The position numbers were made by a program, and so were the translations under genes. The notes beneath the pieces were generated by a model. It was not told where the DNA came from. It did no database searches and worked only from the letters and a program-made list of their open reading frames with translations. From Streptomyces echinoruber (GTDB taxonomy: Bacteria; Actinomycetota; Actinomycetes; Streptomycetales; Streptomycetaceae): DNA of 64,000 nucleotides. Location: assembly GCF_014651135.1 (NCBI RefSeq), contig NZ_BMWH01000020.1, positions 62,001 to 126,000 on the forward strand, in the 5' to 3' direction. This document shows, in pieces, positions 40,491 through 49,800 of the stretch (its first letter is position 1; each line of letters starts with the position of its first letter).

Positions 40491-41003
40491 GTGGGACTGC
40501 CGGTGCAAGACGAGCAGGCATTCACCCCGCACGCGGAGGCGGGCTGGCTCGCGTGGGATTCCTACTCGCCTGAGCAGGATTTCTGCCGGTTCGCGGGCAT
40601 GCTCCAGCGCATGCTTCGGCCGGCGGTCGTGCTGGAGACCGGTGTCGGTGTCGGACGGCTCACCGAACACCTCAACCTCGGCGCCTGCACCTACCTGGGC
40701 TTCGAGGCAGACCCAAAGTGGCGGCGACCACCGGCTGACCCGGTCCAAGGCACCCCCACGGCCGGGCACATGGCCGCCGCGGACCTGGTGATCCTCGACA
40801 GTGCGCCGGAGTATCGCTTCCGGGAATTGGCGCGGTGGGTGGAGCGCGGCAAGCCGGGCTCGGTGTGCCTCGTGCACGACTGCGGCAACGGTCACGCCGA
40901 GGACACTTTCCACCACAAGATGCGGCGCGCTGTGGAGGCGGCGGGCCTGCCGGGGGTGTTCCTGCGCAACCCGCGCGGCGGCTGGCTGGGGATCCACGCA
41001 TGA
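40491..41003 (+). CDS. class I SAM-dependent methyltransferase-like protein
   Basis: 170 residues from GTG. It contains AVVLETGVGVGRLTEHLNLG (SAM-binding loop region), LGFEADPKW (acidic end of strand 2) and ADLVILDSAPEYRF, with GSVCLVHDCGNGHAED resembling an active region of small-molecule or sugar methyltransferases. It overlaps the following glycosyltransferase by 4 bases, so the pair may modify one substrate. The substrate is unknown. Confidence 0.74.
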   Translation: MGLPVQDEQAFTPHAEAGWLAWDSYSPEQDFCRFAGMLQRMLRPAVVLETGVGVGRLTEHLNLGACTYLGFEADPKWRRPPADPVQGTPTAGHMAAADLVILDSAPEYRFRELARWVERGKPGSVCLVHDCGNGHAEDTFHHKMRRAVEAAGLPGVFLRNPRGGWLGIHA

Positions 41004-41692
41004 GGATCATCGGCCTGCTGTCCTGGTACGAAGAGCCCGCCTCGTGGCTGGCCGAGTGCGTCGCCTCCGCGGCCAAGCTGTGCGATCACCTCATCGCCAT
41101 CGACGGCCCGTACGCCCTCTTCCCCGGTAGCACGCGGCGCCCGGCCTCCGGCAGCGAGCAGGCCGACACCATCGCTCGCACCGCGGCCGGCGCCGGGATC
41201 GGCTGCACGATCCACGTCCCGCGGCAGCCGTGGTGGGGCGGCGAGGTCGAGAAGCGGGACTTCATGTTCCGGCTCGCCGCGCCGATGACGACGGCGGCGG
41301 ACTGGCTGCTGCGCATCGACGCCGACGAGGTCCTCACCGACGTGCCGCCAGACACGCGCGAGCTGCTCGCCGCGAGCCGCCTGGACGTTGCCGAGGTGAC
41401 GATCTGGGACCGCGACGACGGCAGCCAGCACCCGTTCCGCTGCCTGTTCCGCGCGCTGCCCGGGCTGGCCATCGAACAGGCCCACTACGTCGTCACCGCC
41501 CCTGGCGAGCACGGGAAGCGGGTCCTGGTCGGGAACAGCACCGTACACACGCCGGAGCCCGCCGAAGCCCTCTGGGATGTGCGGCTGGAGCACCGGACAC
41601 GGCAGCGCCCCCAGCACCGTCAGCAGCAGAAGCAGAGGTACTACAAGGAGGTGGCCGACCTTGGCTGTGAGCAGGTCGCAGAAATCAGGTAA
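41000..41692 (+). CDS. glycosyltransferase-like protein
   Basis: 230 residues from ATG. The N-terminus MRIIGLLSWYEEPASWLAEC, the centre LCDHLIAIDGPYALF and the DAD acidic motif in WLLRIDADEVLTDVPP fit family 2-type glycosyltransferases. Soluble. The place beside the capsid and small surface protein suggests that it adds sugars to virion proteins, as described for some actinophages. Its end overlaps the next gene. Confidence 0.78.
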   Translation: MRIIGLLSWYEEPASWLAECVASAAKLCDHLIAIDGPYALFPGSTRRPASGSEQADTIARTAAGAGIGCTIHVPRQPWWGGEVEKRDFMFRLAAPMTTAADWLLRIDADEVLTDVPPDTRELLAASRLDVAEVTIWDRDDGSQHPFRCLFRALPGLAIEQAHYVVTAPGEHGKRVLVGNSTVHTPEPAEALWDVRLEHRTRQRPQHRQQQKQRYYKEVADLGCEQVAEIR

Positions 41693-42002
41693 GAGCGGCG
41701 AGCTGCGGGACGTCGATGCGGACTACAAGGCCGCCTACGTCGATGAGTACCGCAGCTACAAGCAGGCCGGCCGGCACGAGGACGCGGCTCGGGTCGCTGC
41801 GATCCTCCGCGACCGCTACGGCGTCGACGTCGACGCCGACGAGGCCGAGGCGCCCGTGCAGCGGCCGGAGCCGGGCGAGGCGGAGACGACGGCCGCCGCC
41901 CCTCCGCCGGAGGCGGCCGTCGAACCGAAGCCGGCCGCGCAGAAGGCTCCGGCGCGGAAGACCGCGGCGAAGAAGACGGCCCCCGCGAAGCCGCAGGAGT
42001 GA
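41661..42002 (+). CDS. small basic-tailed structural-region protein
   Basis: 113 residues from TTG 41661, chosen for AAGGAGG 9 bases upstream. VDADYKAAYVDEYRSYKQAGR is helical and resembles small head-completion proteins. The end is Lys/Ala-rich (KTAAKKTAPAKPQE). The function is unknown; it may be linked to head or virion modification. Confidence 0.6.
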   Translation: MAVSRSQKSGKSGELRDVDADYKAAYVDEYRSYKQAGRHEDAARVAAILRDRYGVDVDADEAEAPVQRPEPGEAETTAAAPPPEAAVEPKPAAQKAPARKTAAKKTAPAKPQE

Positions 42003-42003
42003 C

Positions 42004-42654
42004 GTGCCCGCGCTCGGCACGCTCGTCGACGACTTCGACGACGGTGTACGCGACCCGGCCAAGTGGCCCGGGTCGTACGGCGATGTCACCGAGGCAGGCG
42101 GCCGGGCCCGGGTGCCCTGCACCACGGACTACTCCGCCTACGCGTCCGCACCCGTCTACACCCTGGCCGGCTCCCAGGCCGCCTGCCGCATGTACGCCCC
42201 GGCGGCCGGCGGCGCCGCGGTCGAGGCACTGGCGGAGGTCCTCGTGTTGAGCAGCGTGGGCGGCACCGACGCCGGGTTCAGCCTCAACGCCGTCACCGGC
42301 GTGCTGCACCTGATCGCGCGGACCGGCTACACCGACCCGAACGAGGTCACGCTGCCGTACTCGCCCAGCACGCACGCGTGGGTGCGGCTGCGCGAGACGG
42401 CAGGGACGCTCGCCTGGGACACCTCCGCGGACGGCGCCACCTGGACGACGCGCCGCACCGCACCGTCACCGGCCTGGACGGCGGACACCAACCTGGTGGT
42501 GATCCTGGCCGGGCACCGCGACAGCGGTACCGGCGACTACTGCGAGTTCGACAACTTCAACCTCCTGCGCAAGGCGCGCCTGGCGGCCACCGAGCGGACC
42601 GCACCGACCCTGACCCACCTTGCCCGCACCGGGCCCGGCATGAGCGGGGGCTGA
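42004..42654 (+). CDS. beta-rich virion-type protein
   Basis: 216 residues from GTG. Repeated Gly/Thr/Ala strands (VDDFDDGVRDPAKWPGSY; SDFDGNTW-like segments; YCEFDNFNLLR) fit concanavalin-like surface folds found in phage proteins. Probably a structural or decoration protein. No catalytic motif. Confidence 0.66.
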   Translation: MPALGTLVDDFDDGVRDPAKWPGSYGDVTEAGGRARVPCTTDYSAYASAPVYTLAGSQAACRMYAPAAGGAAVEALAEVLVLSSVGGTDAGFSLNAVTGVLHLIARTGYTDPNEVTLPYSPSTHAWVRLRETAGTLAWDTSADGATWTTRRTAPSPAWTADTNLVVILAGHRDSGTGDYCEFDNFNLLRKARLAATERTAPTLTHLARTGPGMSGG

Positions 42655-42655
42655 C

Positions 42656-43468
42656 ATGGCGTACGACCTCGGCGACGTCGTGCCGCTCGCCGTCACCGTC
42701 ACCGACGCCGGCGGGACCCCCGTCAACGCCGGATCCATGGCGCTGACGATCACACTGCCGGACGACTCCACGGTCACTGTCTCGCCGATCCCCCCGACCA
42801 GCCCCGGCACCTACACCTACGACTACGCCACCACGCAGGCCGGCCGTCACCTGGTGCGCTGGGTGGCCACCGGTGTCTACGCCAACGCCTACAGCGACGT
42901 GTTCGACGTGCGCGACCAGACTCCGGTCGCGATCGTGTCGCTGGCCGACGCGAAGAAGCAGCTCGGCCTCGCGGCCTCCGACACTGCGGACGACGAGAAG
43001 CTGCGCGGGTTCATCACCGGCGCCAGCCTCGCCGTGGAGCGGCACCTCGGCCGGATCGTCGCACGCCGCACCTTCACCGAGCGGCGCACCGCCCGCGGCG
43101 GGCGGGTGCTGCTCAGCCACGTGCCCGTCCTCACGGTGACGAGCGCGGTCAGCGCGGACGGCGCGACCACGTGGACGGCCGACGACCTCGACGTGGACAC
43201 CGACAGCGGCCTGGTCACCGCCCGGCCCGGCGCGGCCCCGCTGGTCGGCGACATCGACTTCATCTACACGGCCGGCCTGCGGATCGTGCCGGACGACTAC
43301 CAGCTGGCCACGCTCATCATCACTCAGCACCTGTGGGAGACCCAGCGCGGCCGCATGGGTGCCGTGCCGGGCGGCAGCGACGAGCCGGAGTACCTCTCCG
43401 GCCGCGGCTTCGCCCTGCCCCGGCGCGCCCTGGAGCTGCTCGATGCGCCCCTGCCGGGGGTGGCGTAG
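42656..43468 (+). CDS. head-tail connector with N-terminal Ig-like domain
   Basis: 270 residues. Residues 1-90 look like an Ig-type domain (VVPLAVTVTDAGGTPVNAG, then YTYDYATTQAGRHLVRW). Residues 95-265 match the gp6-type head-tail connector: SLADAKKQLGLAASDTADDEKLRGFI, ERHLGRIVARR, and YQLATLIITQHLWETQRG. The connector closes the head below the portal. The fused Ig domain is not usual in this family. Confidence 0.82.
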   Translation: MAYDLGDVVPLAVTVTDAGGTPVNAGSMALTITLPDDSTVTVSPIPPTSPGTYTYDYATTQAGRHLVRWVATGVYANAYSDVFDVRDQTPVAIVSLADAKKQLGLAASDTADDEKLRGFITGASLAVERHLGRIVARRTFTERRTARGGRVLLSHVPVLTVTSAVSADGATTWTADDLDVDTDSGLVTARPGAAPLVGDIDFIYTAGLRIVPDDYQLATLIITQHLWETQRGRMGAVPGGSDEPEYLSGRGFALPRRALELLDAPLPGVA

Positions 43469-43933
43469 ATGGCGAGCCCGTCCCGGGTGCCGGAGCTGAT
43501 CGACGCGTTCGTGGCCGTGCTGCAGGCCGCGCCCGGCCTGACCGGTGTGCAGGTCGTCGACGGGCCCCTCGTCACCGCGAGCGCGGCCAGCGAGTGGGTG
43601 TTCGTCGGCTACGACGCCGACCCCGAGGGCGAGTTCCAGACCGCGCAGACGAGCCAGCAGTGGGCCGGGCTCGGCGCGCACGCCAAGAACGAGGACATCC
43701 TCCTCACCTGCGTCGTCCTGGTCCGCCCCGGCAACACCGACGTGCGCGCCTGCCGCATCCGCACGTTCGAGATCTTCGCCGAGGTGGAGGCCGCCGTGCG
43801 CGCCAACCCGTCGCTCGGCCTGCCGCCGCCCACCGTGTGCGGCATCTCCGAGACCGCCTTCCACACCGAGCAGACCGACCGCGGGGTGCAGGGCCGCATG
43901 CCCTTCACCCTGACCTGCACCACCCGCATCTGA
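43469..43933 (+). CDS. tail terminator or completion protein
   Basis: 154 residues. The order and the pattern (VPELIDAFVAVLQAAPGLTGVQVVDGP, DILLTCVVLVRPGN, GRMPFTLTC) fit small proteins that cap the tail tube or complete the neck in HK97-like phages. The assignment rests mainly on position. Confidence 0.72.
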   Translation: MASPSRVPELIDAFVAVLQAAPGLTGVQVVDGPLVTASAASEWVFVGYDADPEGEFQTAQTSQQWAGLGAHAKNEDILLTCVVLVRPGNTDVRACRIRTFEIFAEVEAAVRANPSLGLPPPTVCGISETAFHTEQTDRGVQGRMPFTLTCTTRI

Positions 43934-43956
43934 CCGCCTGAGCGAGGAGAGAGCCG

Positions 43957-44211
43957 ATGGGCGCCGTACGCCTGCGCAACCTCGGGGAGGCCGTGCACCT
44001 GTACGCGCCCCCGGACAGCCCCAACAGCCTCCCGGTGGACGCCGGGCAGATCATCACCGTCGCCGGGCCCCTGAAGGAGACCGACGACGCCTACGTGTGC
44101 GGCGAGGGCGACCAGGCCCGCGCCTTCCCCAAGTCCCGCTGGGCCGTCGAGAAGCCCAGCACCAAGAAGGCCGCCACGGAGGCCGCGCAGGAGAAGGGTG
44201 GTGACAGCTGA
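43957..44211 (+). CDS. small tail-region protein
   Basis: 84 residues, ATG with GAGGAGAG upstream. A compact beta-type start and a Lys/Ala/Glu tail. It lies just ahead of the tail tube gene. The function is unknown. Confidence 0.65.
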   Translation: MGAVRLRNLGEAVHLYAPPDSPNSLPVDAGQIITVAGPLKETDDAYVCGEGDQARAFPKSRWAVEKPSTKKAATEAAQEKGGDS

Positions 44212-45242
44212 TGCCGACTGGATCGGGCCTCGACGCACAGCTGATGGTCGGGGCGGAGACGACGTGGGGCACCGCGGTGACCCCCGACCACGCGTACGAG
44301 TTCAACGAGGAAGGCATCAAGCTCGACCCCTCGTTCCTGGAGCCGACCGGGCTGCGCGTGGGCACCAAGTACAAGCGGGCCAGCCGGGTCAGCATCTCCC
44401 GCAGGTCGGTGGCGGGTGACGTCACCCTGGAGCACGCCACCCGGGGCATGGGCCTGCTGTGGAAGCACGCCCTGGGCTCCGCGCTGACGGCGCCGACCGC
44501 GCTCACGACGCCGGCGTATGAGCAGGTGCACGTCCCCGGTGACTTCCGGGGCAAGGGGCTCACCGTCCAGGTCGGCCGGCCCGAGCCGTCGACGGGCATC
44601 GTGCGGCCGTTCACCTACACCGGCTGCAAGATCACGCAGTGGGAGTTCAGCGTCTCCGACAACGCGATCCCCACCCTGAAGCTCACCTTCGACGGGCGCA
44701 ACGAGGACACGGGGACCGCGCTCGCCGCCCCGTCGTACCTGTCCGGCTCGAAGGTGTTCTCCTTCGCGGGCGCCACGCTGAAGCTCGGCGGCACCGTCTC
44801 CACCACGAGCGGCAAGACGAGCGTGAGCGGCAACACCGCGGTGGCGACCGTCGTCACTGAGGTGAGCGTGCAGGGCCAGGCGCCCATGGCGGCCGACCGG
44901 TACGGCATCGGCAACGGCGGCCTGAAGGCCGAGCAGCTGGAGAACGACACCCCCACCATCACCGGCAGCCTGAACGCCGAGTTCAACAAGGCCGAGCTGT
45001 ACGACCTGTTCACGAACAATGCCACCACGGCGCTGGTGCTCACCCTCACCGGCGACCCGATCGGTGCGTCCGGCAGCAACGACCTGCTGGAGATCATCCT
45101 CCCGGCGGTGAAGCTGAAGTCCGCGGCGCCGAACGTCGGCGGCCCCGACATCGTGCAGATGAACACGGACTTCGAGGCCTACAGCGACGAGACCAACCCG
45201 CCCATCCAGGTCCGCATCGTCTCGGGAGACTCCACACTGTGA
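44211..45242 (+). CDS. major tail tube protein
   Basis: 343 residues from ATG sharing a base with the previous stop. The N-terminal GLDAQLMVGAETTWGTAVTPD and the repeating beta pattern, including VSVQGQAPMAADRYGIGNGG, fit actinophage tail tube proteins. The length is larger than typical, so an extra surface domain is likely. It forms the tube stacked around the tape measure. Confidence 0.85.
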   Translation: MPTGSGLDAQLMVGAETTWGTAVTPDHAYEFNEEGIKLDPSFLEPTGLRVGTKYKRASRVSISRRSVAGDVTLEHATRGMGLLWKHALGSALTAPTALTTPAYEQVHVPGDFRGKGLTVQVGRPEPSTGIVRPFTYTGCKITQWEFSVSDNAIPTLKLTFDGRNEDTGTALAAPSYLSGSKVFSFAGATLKLGGTVSTTSGKTSVSGNTAVATVVTEVSVQGQAPMAADRYGIGNGGLKAEQLENDTPTITGSLNAEFNKAELYDLFTNNATTALVLTLTGDPIGASGSNDLLEIILPAVKLKSAAPNVGGPDIVQMNTDFEAYSDETNPPIQVRIVSGDSTL

Positions 45243-45658
45243 TCGTCAAGCTGACCGTCGAGGGCACCCAGTACGAGTACGACGGAGACCGGCTGCTCGT
45301 CGCCGAGGCCCGCGAGCTCAAGGCGCACACCGGGTTCACACCGCCGAAGTGGTTCGCCGCGCTCGACGAAAGTGACCCGGACGCGATCGCCTTCCTGATC
45401 TACCTGGCGAAGAAACGCGCTGGCGAGACGCTGCGCTTCTCCGACCTGGACAGCCTCGACTACGCCGACTTCGAGTTCGAGATGGAGTTCGTCGCCCCCG
45501 AAGCCGAGCAGGCCGCTGACCAGGCCGAGGTGCAGTCGGAGCCGGACCCTACGCCCGCCTCTGGCGAGACTGGGACGACCCCGACGCCAGATACTTCAGC
45601 TACCTCGGAGCCTTCGCCTACCACTTCAAGTACACCCCCGCCGACATCGGCGCCCTGA
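45239..45658 (+). CDS. tail assembly chaperone, short form (gpG-like)
   Basis: 139 residues from GTG. The helical start (MIVKLTVEGTQYEYDGDR) and the place between tail tube and tape measure identify the chaperone. After about residue 95 this frame becomes Pro/Thr/Ser-rich and is probably not the real C-terminus of the long form: the -1 frame encodes the normal extension. Confidence 0.85.
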   Translation: MIVKLTVEGTQYEYDGDRLLVAEARELKAHTGFTPPKWFAALDESDPDAIAFLIYLAKKRAGETLRFSDLDSLDYADFEFEMEFVAPEAEQAADQAEVQSEPDPTPASGETGTTPTPDTSATSEPSPTTSSTPPPTSAP

Positions 45659-45729
45659 CCCTCGACGAGTTCGACATCCTCGCCGACGTCTCCGACCAGC
45701 TCGCCAAGGAGGCGGGCCTGCCGGAGTAG
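45547..45729 (+). CDS. tail assembly chaperone, -1 frame extension (gpT-like)
   Basis: This frame has no start of its own and reads YARLWRDWDDPDARYFSYLG, then YHFKYTPADIG and LTLDEFDILADVSDQL, ending TAG at 45727-45729. It is made by a -1 slip from the gene at 45239; a plausible place is CCT at 45548-45550 to CCC at 45547-45549. The region is typical of the long G-T fusion. The exact slip site is inferred. Confidence 0.72.
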   Translation, partial: PYARLWRDWDDPDARYFSYLGAFAYHFKYTPADIGALTLDEFDILADVSDQLAKEAGLPE

Positions 45730-46248
45730 TCAGCGCTGCACGGAGCCGCCGAGCGCCTGGGCGATCCTGGGGGCCAGGCGCTGGCTGTCGGCGCGCGCCT
45801 GGTCGCTGCCGGTCGCGAGGCTGACCGCCCACGTGTCCCCGGTGACCGCGATGCCCCCCATCGACTTGGACAGCTCGGCCCAGGCCGCGAGCGCCTGCTG
45901 GTTGGGGAACATGTTGATGCCGCTGTCCCCGGCGGCAGGCTGGCCGGCCTTGTCGGTGACGGTGAAGTCGTAGGCGGTGCCGCCGACTTGTGTGATGTAG
46001 GTGCTCTCGGTGTCCTTGTGCAGCATGGACACCGTGAAGCCGGCCTTGTCCAAGGCGTCGGCGATGTCCTGCGCTGACGCGTAGTGGCGGGCGCCGGCCG
46101 TGGTCGCGGGACGCTTGGCCGGGCTGGCGTGGACGGCCGGGCTGGTGCGCGTGTCGGCGGTCTTCTCGGGGCCGAACACAGCCCACCCGGCGGCTCCGAC
46201 CGCGATCCCGACCACTCCGCTGATCACCGCTGTGGCTGCGGTACGCAT
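45730..46248 (-). CDS. leftward exported cargo protein within the tail operon
   Basis: 172 residues read leftward from ATG 46248 with GGGGGGAAG upstream. Residues 1-30 form a signal or membrane anchor (AVISGVVGIAVGAAGWAVFG), followed by a Thr/Ala linker and a helical domain (AQDIADALDKAGFTV; AALAAWAELSKSMGGI). The stop abuts the chaperone stop (convergent). It looks like a lysogeny cargo gene acting outside the membrane, for example against superinfection; the function is inferred from position only. Confidence 0.75.
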   Translation of the reverse strand: MRTAATAVISGVVGIAVGAAGWAVFGPEKTADTRTSPAVHASPAKRPATTAGARHYASAQDIADALDKAGFTVSMLHKDTESTYITQVGGTAYDFTVTDKAGQPAAGDSGINMFPNQQALAAWAELSKSMGGIAVTGDTWAVSLATGSDQARADSQRLAPRIAQALGGSVQR

Positions 46249-46283
46249 AACTTCCCCCCAGGGTTGAGCACTTGATGCGCGGA

Positions 46284-46312
46284 TGGTCCCACCAGCCTCA
46301 AACGGGGTCAAA
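46284..46312 (-). promoter_or_regulatory. promoter of the leftward cargo gene
   Basis: On the reverse strand TTGACC (46312-46307) and GACCAT (46289-46284) are separated by 17 bases. It is placed about 35 bases before the ATG, between that gene and the rightward late gene at 46330. Confidence 0.6.
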
Positions 46313-46329
46313 TCGATCAAGGAGGGGCA

Positions 46330-46812
46330 ATGGTCGCTGATGTACGCCTGCGCAGCGGGCGGGACCTGGCGCGGATCGCCGCGGAGCTGCGGCGCATGAA
46401 CAACCCCGAGCTGAAGAAGCGGTTCCGGCAGGAGCTGCGCGCCGCCGGGAAGCCGATGGTGCCCGCGGTCAGGCGGGCGATCCAGCAGATCCCCTCCAAG
46501 CAGGGCTACCGCGCGGACGGGCTGCGGGGCCGCATGTCGCGGGCCGTGAAGCTCGAGGTGCGCACGACCGGGCGGGACGCGGGCGTCCGGCTGCGCGTCG
46601 ACGGCCGCAAGATGCCCGACAAGCAGAAGGCGCTCCAGGCCTACATGGAGGGCGTGAAGAAGCCCTGGCGACACCCCGTGTACGGCAACCGCGAGGTGTG
46701 GGTGCGTCAGCAGCCCAAGCCGTACTTCTACCGGACGGTCGAGCCGATGGGGCTCGCCGCGCAGCGCAACATCCAGCGGGCCGCCGACGCCGTCGCCCGC
46801 GACCTCACGTAG
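46330..46812 (+). CDS. HK97 gp10-like tail or neck protein
   Basis: 160 residues from ATG with AAGGAGGGG upstream. LRSGRDLARIAAELRRMNNPELKK, then a basic domain and YFYRTVEPMGLAAQRNIQRA near the end resemble gp10-type proteins. These usually lie before the tail tube; here it lies between the chaperone and the tape measure. Confidence 0.74.
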   Translation: MVADVRLRSGRDLARIAAELRRMNNPELKKRFRQELRAAGKPMVPAVRRAIQQIPSKQGYRADGLRGRMSRAVKLEVRTTGRDAGVRLRVDGRKMPDKQKALQAYMEGVKKPWRHPVYGNREVWVRQQPKPYFYRTVEPMGLAAQRNIQRAADAVARDLT

Positions 46813-46898
46813 CCCGCTCGCTCCTGCCGCACCCGCCCTCTCTGTCCAGCTGACTGGCGCTGCCGCGCCCCGACACCTTGTGAGGGAGGTGGCGCGGC

Positions 46899-49800
46899 GT
46901 GTCGACGCGTACCAGCCGTGTCGTGTGGGACCTGATCGCCCGCGACAACGCCTCCCGCACGTTCGCGCGGGTCAGCGGTGCGGCGCACGGGCTGAACCGG
47001 ACCGCGACGGGGCTCGGGGCGGCGCTCCGCCGGGGCTTCGCGGCGGGCACCGTCGCCACGGCCGGGCTCGGGGCGTCCGTGCTGAAGATGGCGGGCGACT
47101 TCGAGAAGAACATGAACCGCGTCGAGGCCCTGTCGGGTGCGACCGGTTCGCAGCTGGAGAAGCTCCGCAACCAGGCCAAGGAGCTCGGCCGCAGCACCCA
47201 GTACGGGGCGGCGCAGTCCGCGGACGCGATGGCGCAGCTGGCCACCGCGGGTCTGAACGTCAATCAGATCTACGGCTCGATGCCGAGCGTGCTGGCGCTG
47301 GCGTCCAGCGAGCAGCTGGACCTGACCCGGGCTGCGGAGATCTCGACGTCCGTCATGACCGGCTACGGCATGACCGTCAAGCAGATGCCGCACGCCATCG
47401 ACGCCATGGTGAAGGCGTCGGTGAAGGCCAACACCAGCGTCGATGACCTGGGTGAGGCATTCAAGTACGCGGGCCCTATCGCCCACCAGGCGCACCTGCA
47501 GTTCGAGGAAGCGGTCGCCTCGATGGCCCTGATGGGCAACGCCGGCATCAAGGCGTCGATGGCCGGTACGGCGCTGCGTGGTGCGGTCACGCGTCTGCTG
47601 GCGCCGACGCATCAGGTGCAGGAGACGCTGGACAAGCTGGGTGTCAGCGTCCGTACGGCCGACGGGCATCTGCTGCCGCTGACGAAGATCGTGGACCAGC
47701 TGGCCAAGAAGGGGGCCACGACCGGGCAGATCATGACCATCTTCGGTCAGCGGGCCGGCCCGGGTATGGCCGCGCTGATCCAGCAGGGATCGGACAAGCT
47801 CGCCGCCCTGACGAGGGAGCTGGAGCACTCCGGCGGCACCGCCGACCGCATCTCCAAGATCCAGATGAAGGGCTGGCGGGGCGAGGTCACCAGGCTGAAG
47901 AACGCCTGGGAAGGCCTGATGATCTCGGTGGGCGACACGGGCGCTCTCTCGCTCGCCACCAAGAGCCTGACGGGCCTGACCACGGCGACGCGCGGCTTCA
48001 CCAGCTTCGTCGACCGCTACAGCAAGCCCGCGGCGCAGCGCTTCAAGAGCGCCCTGGGCAGCCTGATCCCGATCGGGAAGATCAAGCGGGACTTCGGCGA
48101 GGCCAAGTCCGTGGTCGCCGACTTCTTCAAGGGCCTCGGCCTGGGCGGCGGCGAGAAGAAGCCCAAGAAGCCGACGGGCATCGACAAGTTCCCCAAGACG
48201 ACCTTGGGGCGGCTGACCGGCGCGCCGCACCTCGGATCGGGGCAGACGTCGTCGGCGAAGGGTCCCGGCAAGCCGCTGCAGCAGATGCCGCACTACGGCG
48301 TCGGGCAGGTCGCGCCCACCACCGGCGTGCACGGGCCGCCGCTGGCTCCGCAGCCGCACGGCGGCTCCGGCCTGGTCGCGCCGCTCATCCACCCGAAGGC
48401 GAAGCCCCCCAAGTCGGCCGCGCAGAGGGTCGGGGAGACGATCCGCAAGGCCGTCACCGGCGGCATCAGCGACGCCGACTGGTCGAAGGTCGGCAGTGCG
48501 CTGGGCGGCGCGCTCGGCAAGGCCTTCCAGTGGGTGGCCAAGAACGGCGGCAAGCTCGGCAAGCAGCTGGCCAAATCGCTCGCCGGCCTGGACTGGGTGG
48601 ACATCGGCAAGCAGGTCGGCGGCAAGAGCCTGGGCTTCGCGATCGGCTTCGTCGCTTCCTTCGGCCAGGACCTGTTCTCGGTGGACTTCTGGAAGAAGCA
48701 CTGGTGGGACACGGTCATCGCCACGCTGAGCTTCATCGGCGTCGGCAAGATCGCCGGGCCGCTGTCCAAGGTGCTCAGCCACATCCCGGTCCTGAAGATG
48801 TTCGCGCCGCTGCTCCGCGGCATCTCCCACGTGACCGAACCGCTGTCCAAGGCCGCGGGCAAGGTCGTCAAATTTTTCGGCTCGAACCTGTGGAAGGGCT
48901 TCGCCAAGGTCTTCCCCCACGCGGCCGGGATCATCGAACGCGAGGCCAGTCACCTGACCACGCGGGTCGGTGTGCTGGGCCTGAAGCTGCTGGACAAGGG
49001 CAAGGCAGCCGCGAAGGGCCTGGGCAGCGGTCTCGCCAAGGGTGCCGGGTGGGTCATCGCCAAGGGCGCCGAGCTGGTGTCGCACCTGCTGAAGCCGTTC
49101 GCGAAGGCGGCCAGCTGGCTGCTGCCGAAGGGCCGGGCGTTCGTCGGAGGCCTGCGCACGGGCATCGTGAACGGCGCGAAGGGCATCGCCGGCTGGGTCT
49201 CCTCGCACGTCATCTCACCGGCCACGGGCCGCTTCGCGCGCGCCAGCAGCTGGCTGCTGTCCAAGGGCCGGGCGTTCGTCGGAGGCCTGCGCACGGGCAT
49301 CGTGAACGGCGCGAAGGGCATTGCCGGCTGGGTCTCCTCGCACGTCATCTCACCGGCGACGAGCCGCTTCTCACGCGCCGGCAGCTGGCTGCTGTCCAAG
49401 GGCGCTTCGTTCGTCTCCGGCTTCAAGACGGGCATCACCAGAGTCGCCCGGTCCATCGGCGGCTGGACCAGCTCGCACATCGTCTCGCCCGTCACGTCGC
49501 GGTTCAGCAGGGCCAGCTCGTGGCTGGTGTCCAAGGGCTCCTCGCTGATCGGCGGCTTCAAATCCGGGATCATCGGCGCGATCAAGGGCATCTCGTCGTG
49601 GATCAAGAAGCACGTCGTCGACCCCGTGGTCGGCGCCGTGAAGAAGTTCTTCGGCATCCGCTCGCCGTCCCGGGTCTTCATGGGCATCGGCGGCCACCTG
49701 GTCGCCGGCCTGATCAAGGGCATGGCCAAGACCAACGGCACGGCGATCGCCAAGAAGATCTTCGGCAGCCTGCCCAAGGCACTGGCGGCGATCGCGAAGA

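Noticed and set aside
46728..49208. An 826-residue open frame on the reverse strand
   Set aside because: It lies opposite the tape measure gene. GC-rich codons leave long antisense frames without stops. It has repeated simple composition, no ribosome site and no recognisable domain.
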